Positions 25,988-34,809 of a stretch of 64,000 bases of DNA are shown here, in pieces. This DNA comes from Betaproteobacteria bacterium (GTDB taxonomy: Bacteria; Bdellovibrionota_B; Oligoflexia; Silvanigrellales; Silvanigrellaceae). Positions within the stretch are counted from its first letter, which is position 1. Every line of letters starts with the position of its first letter. Under the pieces are notes generated by a model. It saw nothing but the letters and a program-made list of their open reading frames with translations. It was not told where the DNA came from and searched no databases. The stretch is taken from NCBI GenBank assembly GCA_016868315.1, contig VGHE01000006.1, forward strand, positions 62,001 to 126,000. Direction: 5' to 3'. The translations under genes were made by a program, and so were the position numbers.

Positions 25988-26659
25988 ATGATAGAAAATC
26001 TGACGCGCATCGGAGATGCAAGCAAAGAAAATAAGACCGGCGAAAAAATACAACTTGAGAACCGTCTCTTCATTTTAAAACCAGTTCCACAAGAGATCAC
26101 TCTACCCTGTGCGCTGGAGACAGGCGAATGTGTGTCCACGGATGGACGCTGGGTAAAGGTCATGCACAAAGACAAACAGACTTTTTACCGCTGCGCACGA
26201 AGATTTGAGCTGTCCGTAGGAGTGTGTTTTGTCGGGAGGCAGCTTCCCTTCTTCGAAAAGCATCGAAACTTAAACGGAGTCATTCTGCTTCTCGTGGGGA
26301 GCCTCAGCGTTGCACTTGGGGCGCACTTTTTGTGGGAAAGCGCCGGCTCAGCCTCATCCTTCCGCACCCAATCAAAGGATTCCATTCACAAAAACGTTGA
26401 ATCAAAAATATTGCAAGATTCAGATGTATTAAATGTGAATCATGCTGCGGCAGCCTTTCAAGAAAGTTCCTCACAGACTGACCCTCCTGTGGCATCGCAC
26501 ACGTCTTCAGGTGCCAACGCTAAACCAAGCTCAGCCGAAGAACCTGAGCTCGACCCATTGCGCTGCGCTCCACTGCGCAGCGAAGGCGCACAAAGACCTC
26601 CCAGCCAGCGCAAAGTCAATGTCCAAAGCAATGAAAGGACATGGTATGTCTGTCGCTGA
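25988..26659 (+). CDS. Bitopic membrane protein of the pilus locus, unknown function
   Basis: 223 residues. A cytoplasmic N-terminal part of about 95 residues (containing PCALETGEC and FYRCARRFE) is followed by one membrane segment (NGVILLLVGSLSVALGAHFL). A Ser/Pro-rich, probably disordered extracytoplasmic part follows, ending with TWYVCR. No family is recognised. It starts 2 bp after the secretin stop and its end overlaps the next gene, so it belongs to the plus-strand pilus operon. The frame is open to 25883, but the ATG at 25988 fits the operon spacing. Confidence 0.6.
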   Translation: MIENLTRIGDASKENKTGEKIQLENRLFILKPVPQEITLPCALETGECVSTDGRWVKVMHKDKQTFYRCARRFELSVGVCFVGRQLPFFEKHRNLNGVILLLVGSLSVALGAHFLWESAGSASSFRTQSKDSIHKNVESKILQDSDVLNVNHAAAAFQESSSQTDPPVASHTSSGANAKPSSAEEPELDPLRCAPLRSEGAQRPPSQRKVNVQSNERTWYVCR

Positions 26660-27230
26660 ATTTGCCCTTGCGTTGACTGCATCTGTGCCCATCTTCTTTG
26701 CAACACATGAGTGTGTGCGAATTTTTTCTATTCATCGATCTGCTGAAGTTTTATTGTTGCAGCATCTCTCAAAAACAACCCTTTCCTCACTCAGTCAAAT
26801 TCAGAGGGATACTTTTGCACAGCCTTCAGGACGAGAAAATGAGCACGAGATTCTTCTCAAGCAAGGCTTTGAAAACCTTGTTCGAGTCCCGGTGTTGCAA
26901 TGGCAGTGGTCATCTCTGCCCGCATCAGGCAACCACAGTCCACTCTTGGGCGTGCGCGTCTCGGTTTCAGGACCAACGCGCAACCAACCTCTCCAGCCGG
27001 TTCAGGCAAAGGCGACACTCTGCTTGCGGAGCTGGCTTGAGCCACTCATTCATGTTGTTGCGGATGGTCGCTCCTGTGTGGGTGAGTTTTTGTCCAAGCC
27101 GCAGAGAGGAGCATCCAACGGTCGTGGAGTCACCCTCAGGATTGAAGCAAAACGCATCATCCCCATGACCGTTCCCGTCTTTCATTTTGGAGTTTATCGC
27201 CATGCAGAGCTGGCTCCGCGCAAACCCTAG
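26646..27230 (+). CDS. TadE-like pseudopilin
   Basis: 194 residues. The N-terminus is MSVAEFALALTASVPIFF, a very short leader and a hydrophobic helix with Glu at the pseudopilin position, then a soluble domain. AAAGGA lies six bases before ATG 26646. ATG at 26631 would add a KGHG leader, giving a G|MSVAE processing site, and is also plausible. It overlaps the preceding bitopic protein by 14 bp. TadE-type minor pilins are normally found in pairs or triplets in Tad loci, as here. Confidence 0.62.
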   Translation: MSVAEFALALTASVPIFFATHECVRIFSIHRSAEVLLLQHLSKTTLSSLSQIQRDTFAQPSGRENEHEILLKQGFENLVRVPVLQWQWSSLPASGNHSPLLGVRVSVSGPTRNQPLQPVQAKATLCLRSWLEPLIHVVADGRSCVGEFLSKPQRGASNGRGVTLRIEAKRIIPMTVPVFHFGVYRHAELAPRKP

Positions 27231-28143
27231 GCAGCAGGGAGGAATCAAACAACTCAAAAATGCTCAACAAGGAGCAGTTTTGCCAATTCTAGTGCTCTTC
27301 ATGGCAATTTTCGCAGCACTTCTCTTGGGACTCACACAAATGATCCACTCTTCAGCTCAAGAGCTCAATTTGAGTGAAGCAACAGTTCACAAGCACATGC
27401 AAAGCTATTTTTCAGAGGCCATTCAGTTTAATGCAATCGCCAACAACAATCTTGAGATGGCAAACCAGTTGGAGAAAATGCTTTCAAGCCTCGAGCAATT
27501 GCTCGCCTGGGGATTCAACCTCGCAGCAACAACACCCCTCTGGGAGAGCAAGCTGCCAATTCCTGAAAAATATGACCTCATCAGCAGAATCGAACACGCA
27601 ATCACACCGATTTTGGAACGGATAAACGAGCTTTCGGAGCGTCAGCGCGAACACAAGGCCAGTTTGAAAATGATTCCAGCAAGCGCTGTTGTGCAACTCA
27701 ATCTTCTCGAAAGCCTCTGCGCCCTGTCTTGTTTCCGGAAGAACCCAAGCTTGGCTTCGTCCCCTCAATGTCATCAACTTTCAACGTATCCGAATGATTG
27801 CCACCTCAGAATCAAAGTTGTCGGACAGGGGTGGATTCGCCACACCAGCATCCCCCTCAAATCACTTTTAAACACAGCCCTCATACAAAAGGGCGGTTTC
27901 AGTTTGCTCAATCCTCACCAACTTCCCAAAGAACGATTGCATCAGCCTTCTGCGCGAGTGTCGCCCTCTGAAGTGGAACCGTGGGATGTGCATATCGGGG
28001 TTGTTCACCCACGCCTGTGCGCAGCAACACACACAGATTTCCGTATTCCGTGCTCAGCCGGATATGGTTCATTTAAAACGGCACAGGCGCGTCTTTTTGC
28101 ACTCAGCTTTGAACCTCATTGGAGTGTGGCCGTTGAATTTTAA
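27202..28143 (+). CDS. TadG-like pilus-associated protein
   Basis: 313 residues. The N-terminal part (QQGAVLPILVLFMAIFAALLLGL near 25-47) is a single hydrophobic helix after a short basic segment, as in TadG/TadE proteins and other putative minor pilins. A helical region (LEKMLSSLEQLL) and a Cys-containing C-terminal domain follow. GGAG lies nine bases before ATG 27202. It overlaps the end of the TadE-like gene. Family membership rests on the N-terminal architecture and gene order. Confidence 0.58.
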   Translation: MQSWLRANPRQQGGIKQLKNAQQGAVLPILVLFMAIFAALLLGLTQMIHSSAQELNLSEATVHKHMQSYFSEAIQFNAIANNNLEMANQLEKMLSSLEQLLAWGFNLAATTPLWESKLPIPEKYDLISRIEHAITPILERINELSERQREHKASLKMIPASAVVQLNLLESLCALSCFRKNPSLASSPQCHQLSTYPNDCHLRIKVVGQGWIRHTSIPLKSLLNTALIQKGGFSLLNPHQLPKERLHQPSARVSPSEVEPWDVHIGVVHPRLCAATHTDFRIPCSAGYGSFKTAQARLFALSFEPHWSVAVEF

Positions 28144-28804
28144 ACAACAGAGCCGCACATACCGCCCGCGCCAGGGCGGATTCGCTCTCGCGGAAATGGC
28201 TCTTGCGCTACCACTGTTCCTGCTCATTGCTTGGGGCGCTTTGAACCTCTCAGCCCAATTGCATTCCAAACTTTTGCTGGATACACAAAATCACAATGCA
28301 GCCCTCTCGCCAGAGCAATTGCCGCCCACGATTCGGCGGGCGTCGCACTGGCCCGAGAAAACCCAAACGGCTTTGACCGCTGACAAACAATCAAACACCA
28401 CACCGGCTGGGCTGTTTCGTCCGGCTCTGGAACAGTGGCTCTGCCAAAGGCACCAACCCGTGCGCGGTTTCACGCTCGGCCACCCCTCGAGCATCAACAC
28501 GGACTGGCTTTTGGAGCAGCTTGAACAGGTCAGAAACCATGCCTTGGGAGCACAACGCGCTGCCTGTCTGCTCGAGGCCAGTGCACGCTGGGGGCCACAC
28601 AGCTCTCTCGGGCTCCTGCTGGCCATGAGCACCCTGCCGGCTGAAACCGCGCGCAAACAAAGCATTTCGAGTTTCTGCCCTGCAACCGCCGGTGTGGGTG
28701 AGTTCGCCCGGCGGGGCGTGGCTCTGCAGGGGTTAAAATCTCAGCTTTCAGCCGTGATCCCTGAGAGAAAGAAAGCGATGGCCAGCGCGCAGGCATGCGA
28801 ATGA
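28133..28804 (+). CDS. TadE/TadG-like pseudopilin
   Basis: About 223 residues. After a basic leader the sequence GGFALAEMALALPLFLLIAWGALNL gives a prepilin-type cleavage site with Glu at position 5 of the mature protein. The soluble domain has paired Cys (WLCQRH, AACLLE, SFCPAT). The likely start is TTG at 28133, overlapping the previous gene by 11 bp, with GGAG eight bases upstream; GTG at 28124 is the alternative. It is the last gene of the plus-strand pilus operon; tRNA genes follow. Confidence 0.58.
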   Translation: MNFKQQSRTYRPRQGGFALAEMALALPLFLLIAWGALNLSAQLHSKLLLDTQNHNAALSPEQLPPTIRRASHWPEKTQTALTADKQSNTTPAGLFRPALEQWLCQRHQPVRGFTLGHPSSINTDWLLEQLEQVRNHALGAQRAACLLEASARWGPHSSLGLLLAMSTLPAETARKQSISSFCPATAGVGEFARRGVALQGLKSQLSAVIPERKKAMASAQACE

Positions 28805-28825
28805 GGACAAATCACCCAGGCTGGC

Positions 28826-28852
28826 TTGACATGCCATTCCTGGCTATATTAG
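28826..28852 (+). promoter_or_regulatory. Probable promoter of the tRNA pair
   Basis: TTGACA (28826-28831) is followed after 15 bp by TATTAG (28847-28852), sixteen bases before the first tRNA. TATATT at 28845 is an alternative -10 but with too short a spacer. Confidence 0.5.
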
Positions 28853-28867
28853 ACCCCTCTCCACGTT

Positions 28868-28943
28868 GGCGCTTTAGCTCAGTCGGTAGAGCAGTAGATT
28901 GAAAATCTACGTGTCCCCAGTTCGATTCTGGGAGGCGCCACCA
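28868..28943 (+). tRNA. tRNA-Phe (anticodon GAA)
   Basis: A 76-nt cloverleaf. Acceptor GGCGCTT pairs with AGGCGCC (one G-T pair). The D-arm is GCTC/GAGC. The anticodon stem GTAGA/TCTAC encloses the loop TTGAAAA, and the T-arm is CCCAG-TTCGATT-CTGGG. The 3' CCA is encoded after the discriminator A. Confidence 0.97.
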
Positions 28944-28963
28944 CTTCCTATGCCTCACTCCTC

Positions 28964-29039
28964 GCCTCTGTAGCTCAGCTGGTAGAGCATCGCATTCGTA
29001 ATGCGAGGGTCGCAGGTTCAAATCCTGTCGGAGGCTCCA
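28964..29039 (+). tRNA. tRNA-Thr (anticodon CGT)
   Basis: A 76-nt cloverleaf. Acceptor GCCTCTG pairs with CGGAGGC. The anticodon stem TCGCA/TGCGA encloses the loop TTCGTAA, and the T-loop is TTCAAAT. The CCA end is encoded. It lies 20 bp after tRNA-Phe and is probably cotranscribed with it. Confidence 0.97.
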
Positions 29040-29182
29040 TAGCCGATTGAAGCCCAAGTCCCCTGATGTTTTCAAAATTCGAACTGGGAAGCAATTTACC
29101 TGCTGAGTTGGCTAGGTTGCGCTAAAATCAACTGAATGGTTCTCTTGGAGAGTGCGGAGCGCGCACTGTCGAGGCGTTTGCA

Positions 29183-31197
29183 ATGTTCAGGTCGATTGTG
29201 CAGTAGCGATGGTTGCTCTTGTTTGTGCTGGCACTGTTCGTGCAGCCCACACATGGCGATACATTAGCTTCGCTCACTCTGGACAATATGTCTTCCGACC
29301 GGGGTGTCCGTGATTTTGCTTTCAGCCACGTCCCGTATGGCAACCGCTTAGAGCACTTGACACAGGAAAAGCTGAACGCATTGGAGTTTGTCTCTGCACG
29401 AGAAAAACTACCCAATTTTGGCTACAATCGCGGGCAGATTGTAGCTCGCTTTGAAATCAATAATCTCAGCTCGCAAACGGATTGGATTCTTCGGCTTGGT
29501 AATCCGCATCTCAAGAATTTACGCCTTTACCGCCAGCATCATGAAAAGCTCGAAGAGATTGTTCGCACAGGAATTGATGAACCATTTGTATCGCGGCCCA
29601 TTGGCTTTCGCGATTTCTGGATACCATTCAAACTCGACTTTCAGGAGAGGCAGGTCTTTTATCTCCTGACAGAATCATCACAGTGGCTCGGACTCGTTCC
29701 GCATCTGAGCACTTCTGCTGTTGCACGAGATATAAAAATCGAGAATGGGCACTCCAGCTTCTCGGCTTTGGTGGCATCGTCTTTATTTTGCTCTACAACT
29801 TTTTTATCTTTTTTGTGACTCGTGAGCGTGTTTACCTCTATTACGTGCTTGCCAGTATCGCGATTAATATTGTCGTCATTCCTGGATGTGCTGGTCTTCT
29901 TTCGTACATTTTTCCTTACACGCCTCTCCTGGCACAAGATCTTTGGTATGCAGCCGCTGCGGGCTGGATTGGCCTGACTGCCTTGTTCGCTCGCGGATTT
30001 TTACTGAAGAACACCGACGCAGATGTTGAAAAAAAGATTCTCACCTACTCAGCATATATTTCCGCAGTTCTTGCTTTTCTTCCATTTTTTGTGGGTTCAA
30101 ATTTTTACATTGCCCTCGTCTTTAATGTTCTCTCAGGGCTGTTTCAATTCGTGATATTCACACTCGCTTGGCGTTCAGCGGTGCTCCGCCGATATGCATC
30201 TGCTTATATTTTTCTCGCAGCGTGGGGCGTGCCGATTATCATCGCCATGATTTTTGTGGGCGCCACTCAGGGGTTTTATCCGGTCTCAGACAAAATCCTT
30301 TATGCGATGATCTTTTCATCGGTTTGGGAGGTCGTCTGCATGGCGACTGCATTAGGCTATCGCATCGTGATTTTGCAAAAAGAGAAAGAGAGAACTCAGG
30401 TACAGCTGATGGAAAAGGCAAAGCTTGAAGGTGAGCTCGAAGCTGCGCGTGTCGTTCAGGAACAGCTGCTGCCTTTGCTTCAAGCCATTCCAGGGATTGA
30501 GTATCGCGCATTTTTTCAACCCGCAGACACCGCGGGTGGCGACTGGTAAGGATATGTCTATCAAGAGGAACAAAAGAGAATCACCTTCTACATCGGCGAC
30601 ATCACCGGTCATGGAATTACCTCAGCTGTTTTAACAGACGTTGTGTGCGGTGCTGTTTATTCGTCGGAAACAAGATCGCGGCAGTTGGCACATCTCTCGA
30701 CTCCGGTTGAGCAACTTCAATTGGCCGCAGAAACTCTCGACTCCATTCTATTATCCACCGCAGGGCGGACAGGGCGTCTCATGACGATGTGCTTTCTCAC
30801 GATAGACCTGCAGACAGGCCAGGCTTGTGCGCTCAATGCAGGACACACATGGCCGATTTTGGCGCGGCGCGAAAGAGATCGTGTTGTGTGTGAAAAGATT
30901 CCGGGCGGCGGTTCTCTGTTGGGTTCGGGGAAACACAGTTTTGGAGTTCACGAGTTTAAGCTGGGTGAAGGCGATACTTTGTTGCTCTACACCGATGGCC
31001 TCACAGAAAATGAAAGTCTCAAAGGCGAGGTTATCAATTTCCGGAGGCTCAGAAGTATTCTCGGGGTGCACCGTCCGCTGCAGGTTCAGATGAACGAATT
31101 GGAGTCGGCGCTCTGAACGCTCTGGAATGGATGTAAACTAGCCGACGATGTGACCTTCCTTGGAATCCGATTCAACGGAGTCAATGAGTCGCTTTAG
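29183..31197 (+). pseudogene. 7TM-DISM receptor with PP2C/SpoIIE-type phosphatase domain, four lesions
   Basis: The ancestral gene would encode about 670 residues: a signal peptide, a 7TMR-DISM extracellular domain, seven membrane helices, a coiled coil (VQLMEKAKLEGELEAARVVQEQLLP) and a PP2C phosphatase domain. It is broken four times. An in-frame TAG at 29204-29206 cuts the signal peptide after MFRSIVQ; the ATG at 29183 has GAGG eight bases upstream. A one-base loss in the A-run at 29734-29738 shifts the frame before the first membrane helix. A TAA at 30547-30549 replaces the Tyr of GGDWYGY. A TGA at 31114-31116 precedes ADDVTFLGI, the last metal-binding motif. Homology resumes in frame after each stop. 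All three stop codons occur, which argues against recoding. The order GGDW, IGDITGHG, LNAGH, LLLYTDGLTE identifies the phosphatase. Confidence 0.88.
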
Positions 31198-31199
31198 TC

Positions 31200-32774
31200 T
31201 TAGTCGTCTGCCAGAAGGACACCCTGAGGAGCCTCGAGCTCATGTACAATGGGTTTAAGCTTCACGAGCATCAACAAACCTGGAACCGCCATGACCGTAG
31301 AAATGATAAAAAATGTAGGCCAGCCAATACTGGTTGCCGCAGCGCCTGCGAGCGGTCCCACCCAAACCCGGCCGACAGCCGAAAATGCCGAGAGTAGAGC
31401 GTACTGAGTTGCTGTGAATTTTTGATTGCACAGAGACATGAGCAGCGCCACAAAAGCAGCCGTTCCCATTCCAGATGTGATATTTTCCACACCCACCGCA
31501 AAAACCAAAAGACCATCGACCTGTGTTGCCTCTTTCAATGAAACGAGAATGAGGTCGAAAGCGGGCAATTGGAATTCACCCCATGCGCCTTTGCCTAAGG
31601 TTGCGACGAGCCAAAAACCCAGATTTGAAAGCAGCTGCAGAACACCAAAGAGAAGAAGCGAGCGATAGAGTCCAAGTTTGATCATCAATCCGCCGCCAAC
31701 CAACGCCCCGAGAATGGTCAACCAGATTCCAATAATCTTGTTGACCACGCCAATCTCTGCCTGCGCAAATCCAACACCTTTAAGCAAAAAGGGAGTGAGC
31801 AATGAACCCGCAAAAGCATCGCCCAACTTATAAAGCACAATAAAAACGAGAATGCTGACAGCACTCTTAATTGAAAAGTAATTCTTCAGCGCGATATTAA
31901 GCGTCTCATACTTAGCCTTCACCGAAGTGAACCAAGCCAATGGCAACGTAAAAAACAACCCCATAAAAAGGCCTAGCAAATCCGACCACGCCTTTAAGTG
32001 TGTGTTGGGTGCCTCAGGAGTGGCAGGGAAGAGATTCCCCAAAAGCTGCGCGCTCCATGGATTCGCAAGGCGGGTCGTAAATTGATAACCCACCACGACA
32101 GCCGCGACCACGGCCGTAAATCCAATGAGATCCGATTTTGCATCGGACTTTTTTCCGGTGGGTTGATATTTAACAGGGGGCAGCAACAAGAAAGAGAGCA
32201 CAGCAATGGTGGTCATGATCCCGGCCATGACAAGATAGATATTCGACCAAGTCAAGCCGTTGCCTTTCACAGGATCGGCCCAGATTAAGGCAATTCCGCC
32301 AGAAAGAATCATCGCCACCCGATAACCAAAGACATAAATTGCAGATGCAAAGCCCCGCTCATGGTGTTCAAGAACATCGGTACGGTAGGCATCAACCACA
32401 ATATCCTGAGACGCCGAAAGCACTGCGATGGAGAGTGCCACCAAAGAAAACACATGCGTACTTTCCGAAGGCTTTAGAGTTGAAAGCAAAGCTAACGCGG
32501 CTGCTGTGCCGAGTTGGGTCAGAACCAACCAACCTTGCCTCCTTTTAAAAAAGGGAGGCTCAAAGCGATCCATGAGGGGAGCCCAGAGAAACTTGAACGT
32601 GTAGGGGAGCCCGACGAGCGAAAAGAACCCGATGGTGGCGATGTCCACATTGTCGGTCGCGAGCCATGCCTGAAGCGATGCACCTGTGAGTGCCAGCGGC
32701 AAACCACTGGCAAATCCAAGAATGAGCACGATGGTAAAACGCCAATAAGAGTGTTCAAGCCATGCCTTGACCAT
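31200..32774 (-). CDS. ampG: AmpG-family muropeptide permease (MFS)
   Basis: An inner-membrane transporter for import of anhydro-muropeptides during peptidoglycan recycling. About 524 residues with 12-14 membrane segments. The N-terminal signature GFASGLPLALTGASLQAWL then VGLPYTFKFLWAPLMDR is typical of AmpG, and SASQDIVVDAYRTDVL lies further on. ATG at 32774 has GAGGGAG six bases upstream; the in-frame ATG at 32789 would overlap that site. It converges with the disrupted signalling gene, with two bases between ends. No beta-lactamase or ampR is near. Confidence 0.88.
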   Translation of the reverse strand: MVKAWLEHSYWRFTIVLILGFASGLPLALTGASLQAWLATDNVDIATIGFFSLVGLPYTFKFLWAPLMDRFEPPFFKRRQGWLVLTQLGTAAALALLSTLKPSESTHVFSLVALSIAVLSASQDIVVDAYRTDVLEHHERGFASAIYVFGYRVAMILSGGIALIWADPVKGNGLTWSNIYLVMAGIMTTIAVLSFLLLPPVKYQPTGKKSDAKSDLIGFTAVVAAVVVGYQFTTRLANPWSAQLLGNLFPATPEAPNTHLKAWSDLLGLFMGLFFTLPLAWFTSVKAKYETLNIALKNYFSIKSAVSILVFIVLYKLGDAFAGSLLTPFLLKGVGFAQAEIGVVNKIIGIWLTILGALVGGGLMIKLGLYRSLLLFGVLQLLSNLGFWLVATLGKGAWGEFQLPAFDLILVSLKEATQVDGLLVFAVGVENITSGMGTAAFVALLMSLCNQKFTATQYALLSAFSAVGRVWVGPLAGAAATSIGWPTFFIISTVMAVPGLLMLVKLKPIVHELEAPQGVLLADD

Positions 32775-32990
32775 CGGAATCTCCCTCAAGATTGCTCAGC
32801 ACATCAAACTGAGAAAATCTTACGCGAACGCAAGGGAGACCACAATCAACGTTCGTCTCAGAGCTGGAAATGACTCTGCAGTCCACCAATTGACAGCCGC
32901 AGGCGACCGATGTGAGTATCGAAAGCGCTGCGCTTCGGGTGAACCTGCGCATGGATATCACCAGCTCAATGCAACGAGGAATCCAACCGA

Positions 32991-33719
32991 ATGAATCAGC
33001 CTGCGCCCGCCATGCCCACTCAAAAGCCGCAAAACTCAAACCCGAACATGCTTGTCAACATTGCGTTGAACGTTCTTGTTCCGTCGGTCATTCTCACCAA
33101 GTTTAGCACACCCGAACGCCTTGGCCCCGCGCTTGCCTTCTGGGTTGCGTTGGCTTTTCCTCTCGCATTTGGCCTTTGGGAATTCATTCGCAGCCGCAAA
33201 GCAAATTTCTTCTCGGGCTTTGGGTTATTGAACGTTGCCCTCACTGGGGGTCTCGGATTTCTTTCGCTGGATGTCTTCTGGTTTGCAGTTAAAGAGGCAG
33301 CCTTTCCATTGGCACTTGGGCTAGCCGTTCTGGTCTCCACAAAAACCAAAATCCCCCTCATTCAAAATCTGCTGCTCAATGAAAGCGTCATCAATATGGG
33401 GCGCATCAAAGAGAAATTGGATCAAACAGGAAAACAACAAGAATTCGATACTCTCTTGCAGCGATCTACGCTTCTCTTTGCTGTTTCATTTTTCCTGAGT
33501 GCAATTCTTAATTTTGGGCTCGCGCGTTACCTTTTGAAAAGTCCTACAGGTACGCCAGAGTTCAATGCTGAACTGGGTCAAATGACTGCAATGAGCTTTC
33601 CTGTCATCGCCTTGCCTGTTTTGGTCTTCACCGGATTTGTGTTCTGGTACCTTTTTTCGGGAATCACCAGAATCACCGCTCTTTCAAAAGAAGAAATCCT
33701 GGTCAATCAGGGTAAATAA
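32991..33719 (+). CDS. VC0807-family inner-membrane protein
   Basis: 242 residues with about six membrane segments. The pattern LVNIALNVLVPSVILTKFS near residues 22-40, then AFPLAFGLWEFIRSRKANFFSGFGLLNVALTGGLG and FAVKEAAFPLALGLAVL matches the uncharacterised VC0807 group, whose members resemble septation protein A. Function unknown. It is divergent from ampG across a 216-bp gap in which I see no convincing promoter. Confidence 0.62.
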   Translation: MNQPAPAMPTQKPQNSNPNMLVNIALNVLVPSVILTKFSTPERLGPALAFWVALAFPLAFGLWEFIRSRKANFFSGFGLLNVALTGGLGFLSLDVFWFAVKEAAFPLALGLAVLVSTKTKIPLIQNLLLNESVINMGRIKEKLDQTGKQQEFDTLLQRSTLLFAVSFFLSAILNFGLARYLLKSPTGTPEFNAELGQMTAMSFPVIALPVLVFTGFVFWYLFSGITRITALSKEEILVNQGK

Positions 33720-33821
33720 AAACACTCTGAGTTATTGGGCTTTACAGGCAGCTTCGTACTTTTGCCTCAAGCCCATAGCACGCCCCTCCGAACCACGAAC
33801 AAAGTAGTTTGGGAGGTGACC

Positions 33822-34361
33822 GTGAGATATACCTGCATGGCCGTATCTTGTTTGGTCGCAGTCGGATGTGCCGAGACGAAAGTTTCAGACGGAACTGGAA
33901 ACCCGCTCAGCGGCTCCAGCCGATCCCCGAGCAATGCAAGCGGCAAGCCCTACTTAAGCGAAATTTTGCGCAGGTACAGCACCCCGGGGGATGCCGCGCA
34001 ACCCTTCGGGCTCTGGACTCTCACCCAGACAACTACAAGCGGCAATGGAAAACTCACCGTTGATGGATTTCTGCGCATCAACAAAGAGAGTGTCTCGAAT
34101 ATCGTTGCCTGCTTAGACAATGAATCAAAAAAATACGTGATAGCGCCGGCAATGGCTACCGTTGCGTTGGTGAAAAACAGTGATGGTAGCTACAGCTTTA
34201 ATATTCCCCGCCCGATCGAAACTGAAGCTGAAAGCAATGGACTGACGTGCCGCTCTTCTCTGGAAGAAGGCGAGTACATCTTGAAAGTAGACGAACGCGG
34301 GATGTTGCTCATTAAGGAAGCGGGTGACGTGCAGTTCGCGGAGTTCCAGCGGGTCAAATAG
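33822..34361 (+). CDS. Small lipoprotein, unknown function
   Basis: About 179 residues. GTG at 33822 with GGAGG five bases upstream gives a short type II signal peptide ending LVAVGC (lipid Cys). The frame is open to an ATG at 33735, but that start would put the signal peptide internally. The mature part starts with a Ser/Asn/Gly linker and continues with a small strand-rich domain (GLWTLTQTT, LTVDGFLRINKE). No family is recognised. Confidence 0.6.
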   Translation: MRYTCMAVSCLVAVGCAETKVSDGTGNPLSGSSRSPSNASGKPYLSEILRRYSTPGDAAQPFGLWTLTQTTTSGNGKLTVDGFLRINKESVSNIVACLDNESKKYVIAPAMATVALVKNSDGSYSFNIPRPIETEAESNGLTCRSSLEEGEYILKVDERGMLLIKEAGDVQFAEFQRVK

Positions 34362-34370
34362 TCAACAGAA

Positions 34371-34760
34371 TCAATACGGCTTGTAGCTTTTCTCTTCCGC
34401 GTAGGCAGAACCCATAGCCTTATTTATTTGTGACTTAATTTGAAAGCGCTTGTCGTTGGTCACATAAACTGCGCGCGCGAGCTCAATGAACTTTTGATCG
34501 AAGGTTTTTGCGCGCTCCTTTTCGCGGATGTCATCTTCAATGACCCACAGCTCTTCATTCACACTCTTAAGTTCGCGCACCAACACATGCGTCACATCGA
34601 TTGAGTTATTGCGGCAGGTTTCCAGAAGCGCCGAGAGCTCTTTGCGGATATTGACCTGCTTGTTTTGGTCTTCGATACGCTCGCTCTTGATTTGAAGGAT
34701 AGTGATTTTGTCGAGCAATTCACCAACCGAAACAGGCACCAACACTTCACTCGCACTCAC
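34371..34760 (-). CDS. DUF6165 family protein
   Basis: About 129 residues, helical. LVPVSVGELLDKITILQIKSERIED near the N-terminus followed by NIRKELSALLETC is the pattern of the DUF6165 group, which often accompanies sugar-processing genes and has no known activity. GTG at 34760 has GAGG six bases upstream; GTG at 34772 would overlap that site. It lies 49 bp downstream of the ABC permease genes on the same strand and may be in their transcript. Confidence 0.6.
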   Translation of the reverse strand: MSASEVLVPVSVGELLDKITILQIKSERIEDQNKQVNIRKELSALLETCRNNSIDVTHVLVRELKSVNEELWVIEDDIREKERAKTFDQKFIELARAVYVTNDKRFQIKSQINKAMGSAYAEEKSYKPY

Positions 34761-34809
34761 CGTAGACCTCACCTTCGTATTTAAAATTCTGGGGCAAAAG
34801 ACTTAAGCT

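Noticed and set aside
29213-31116. Three separate genes in the disrupted signalling region
   Set aside because: The three pieces align end to end as one 7TM-DISM/PP2C protein, with homology continuing in frame past each stop.
32790-32990. A TTGACA promoter for the VC0807-like gene
   Set aside because: TTGACA is present near 32890, but no acceptable -10 box lies at 16-18 bp.
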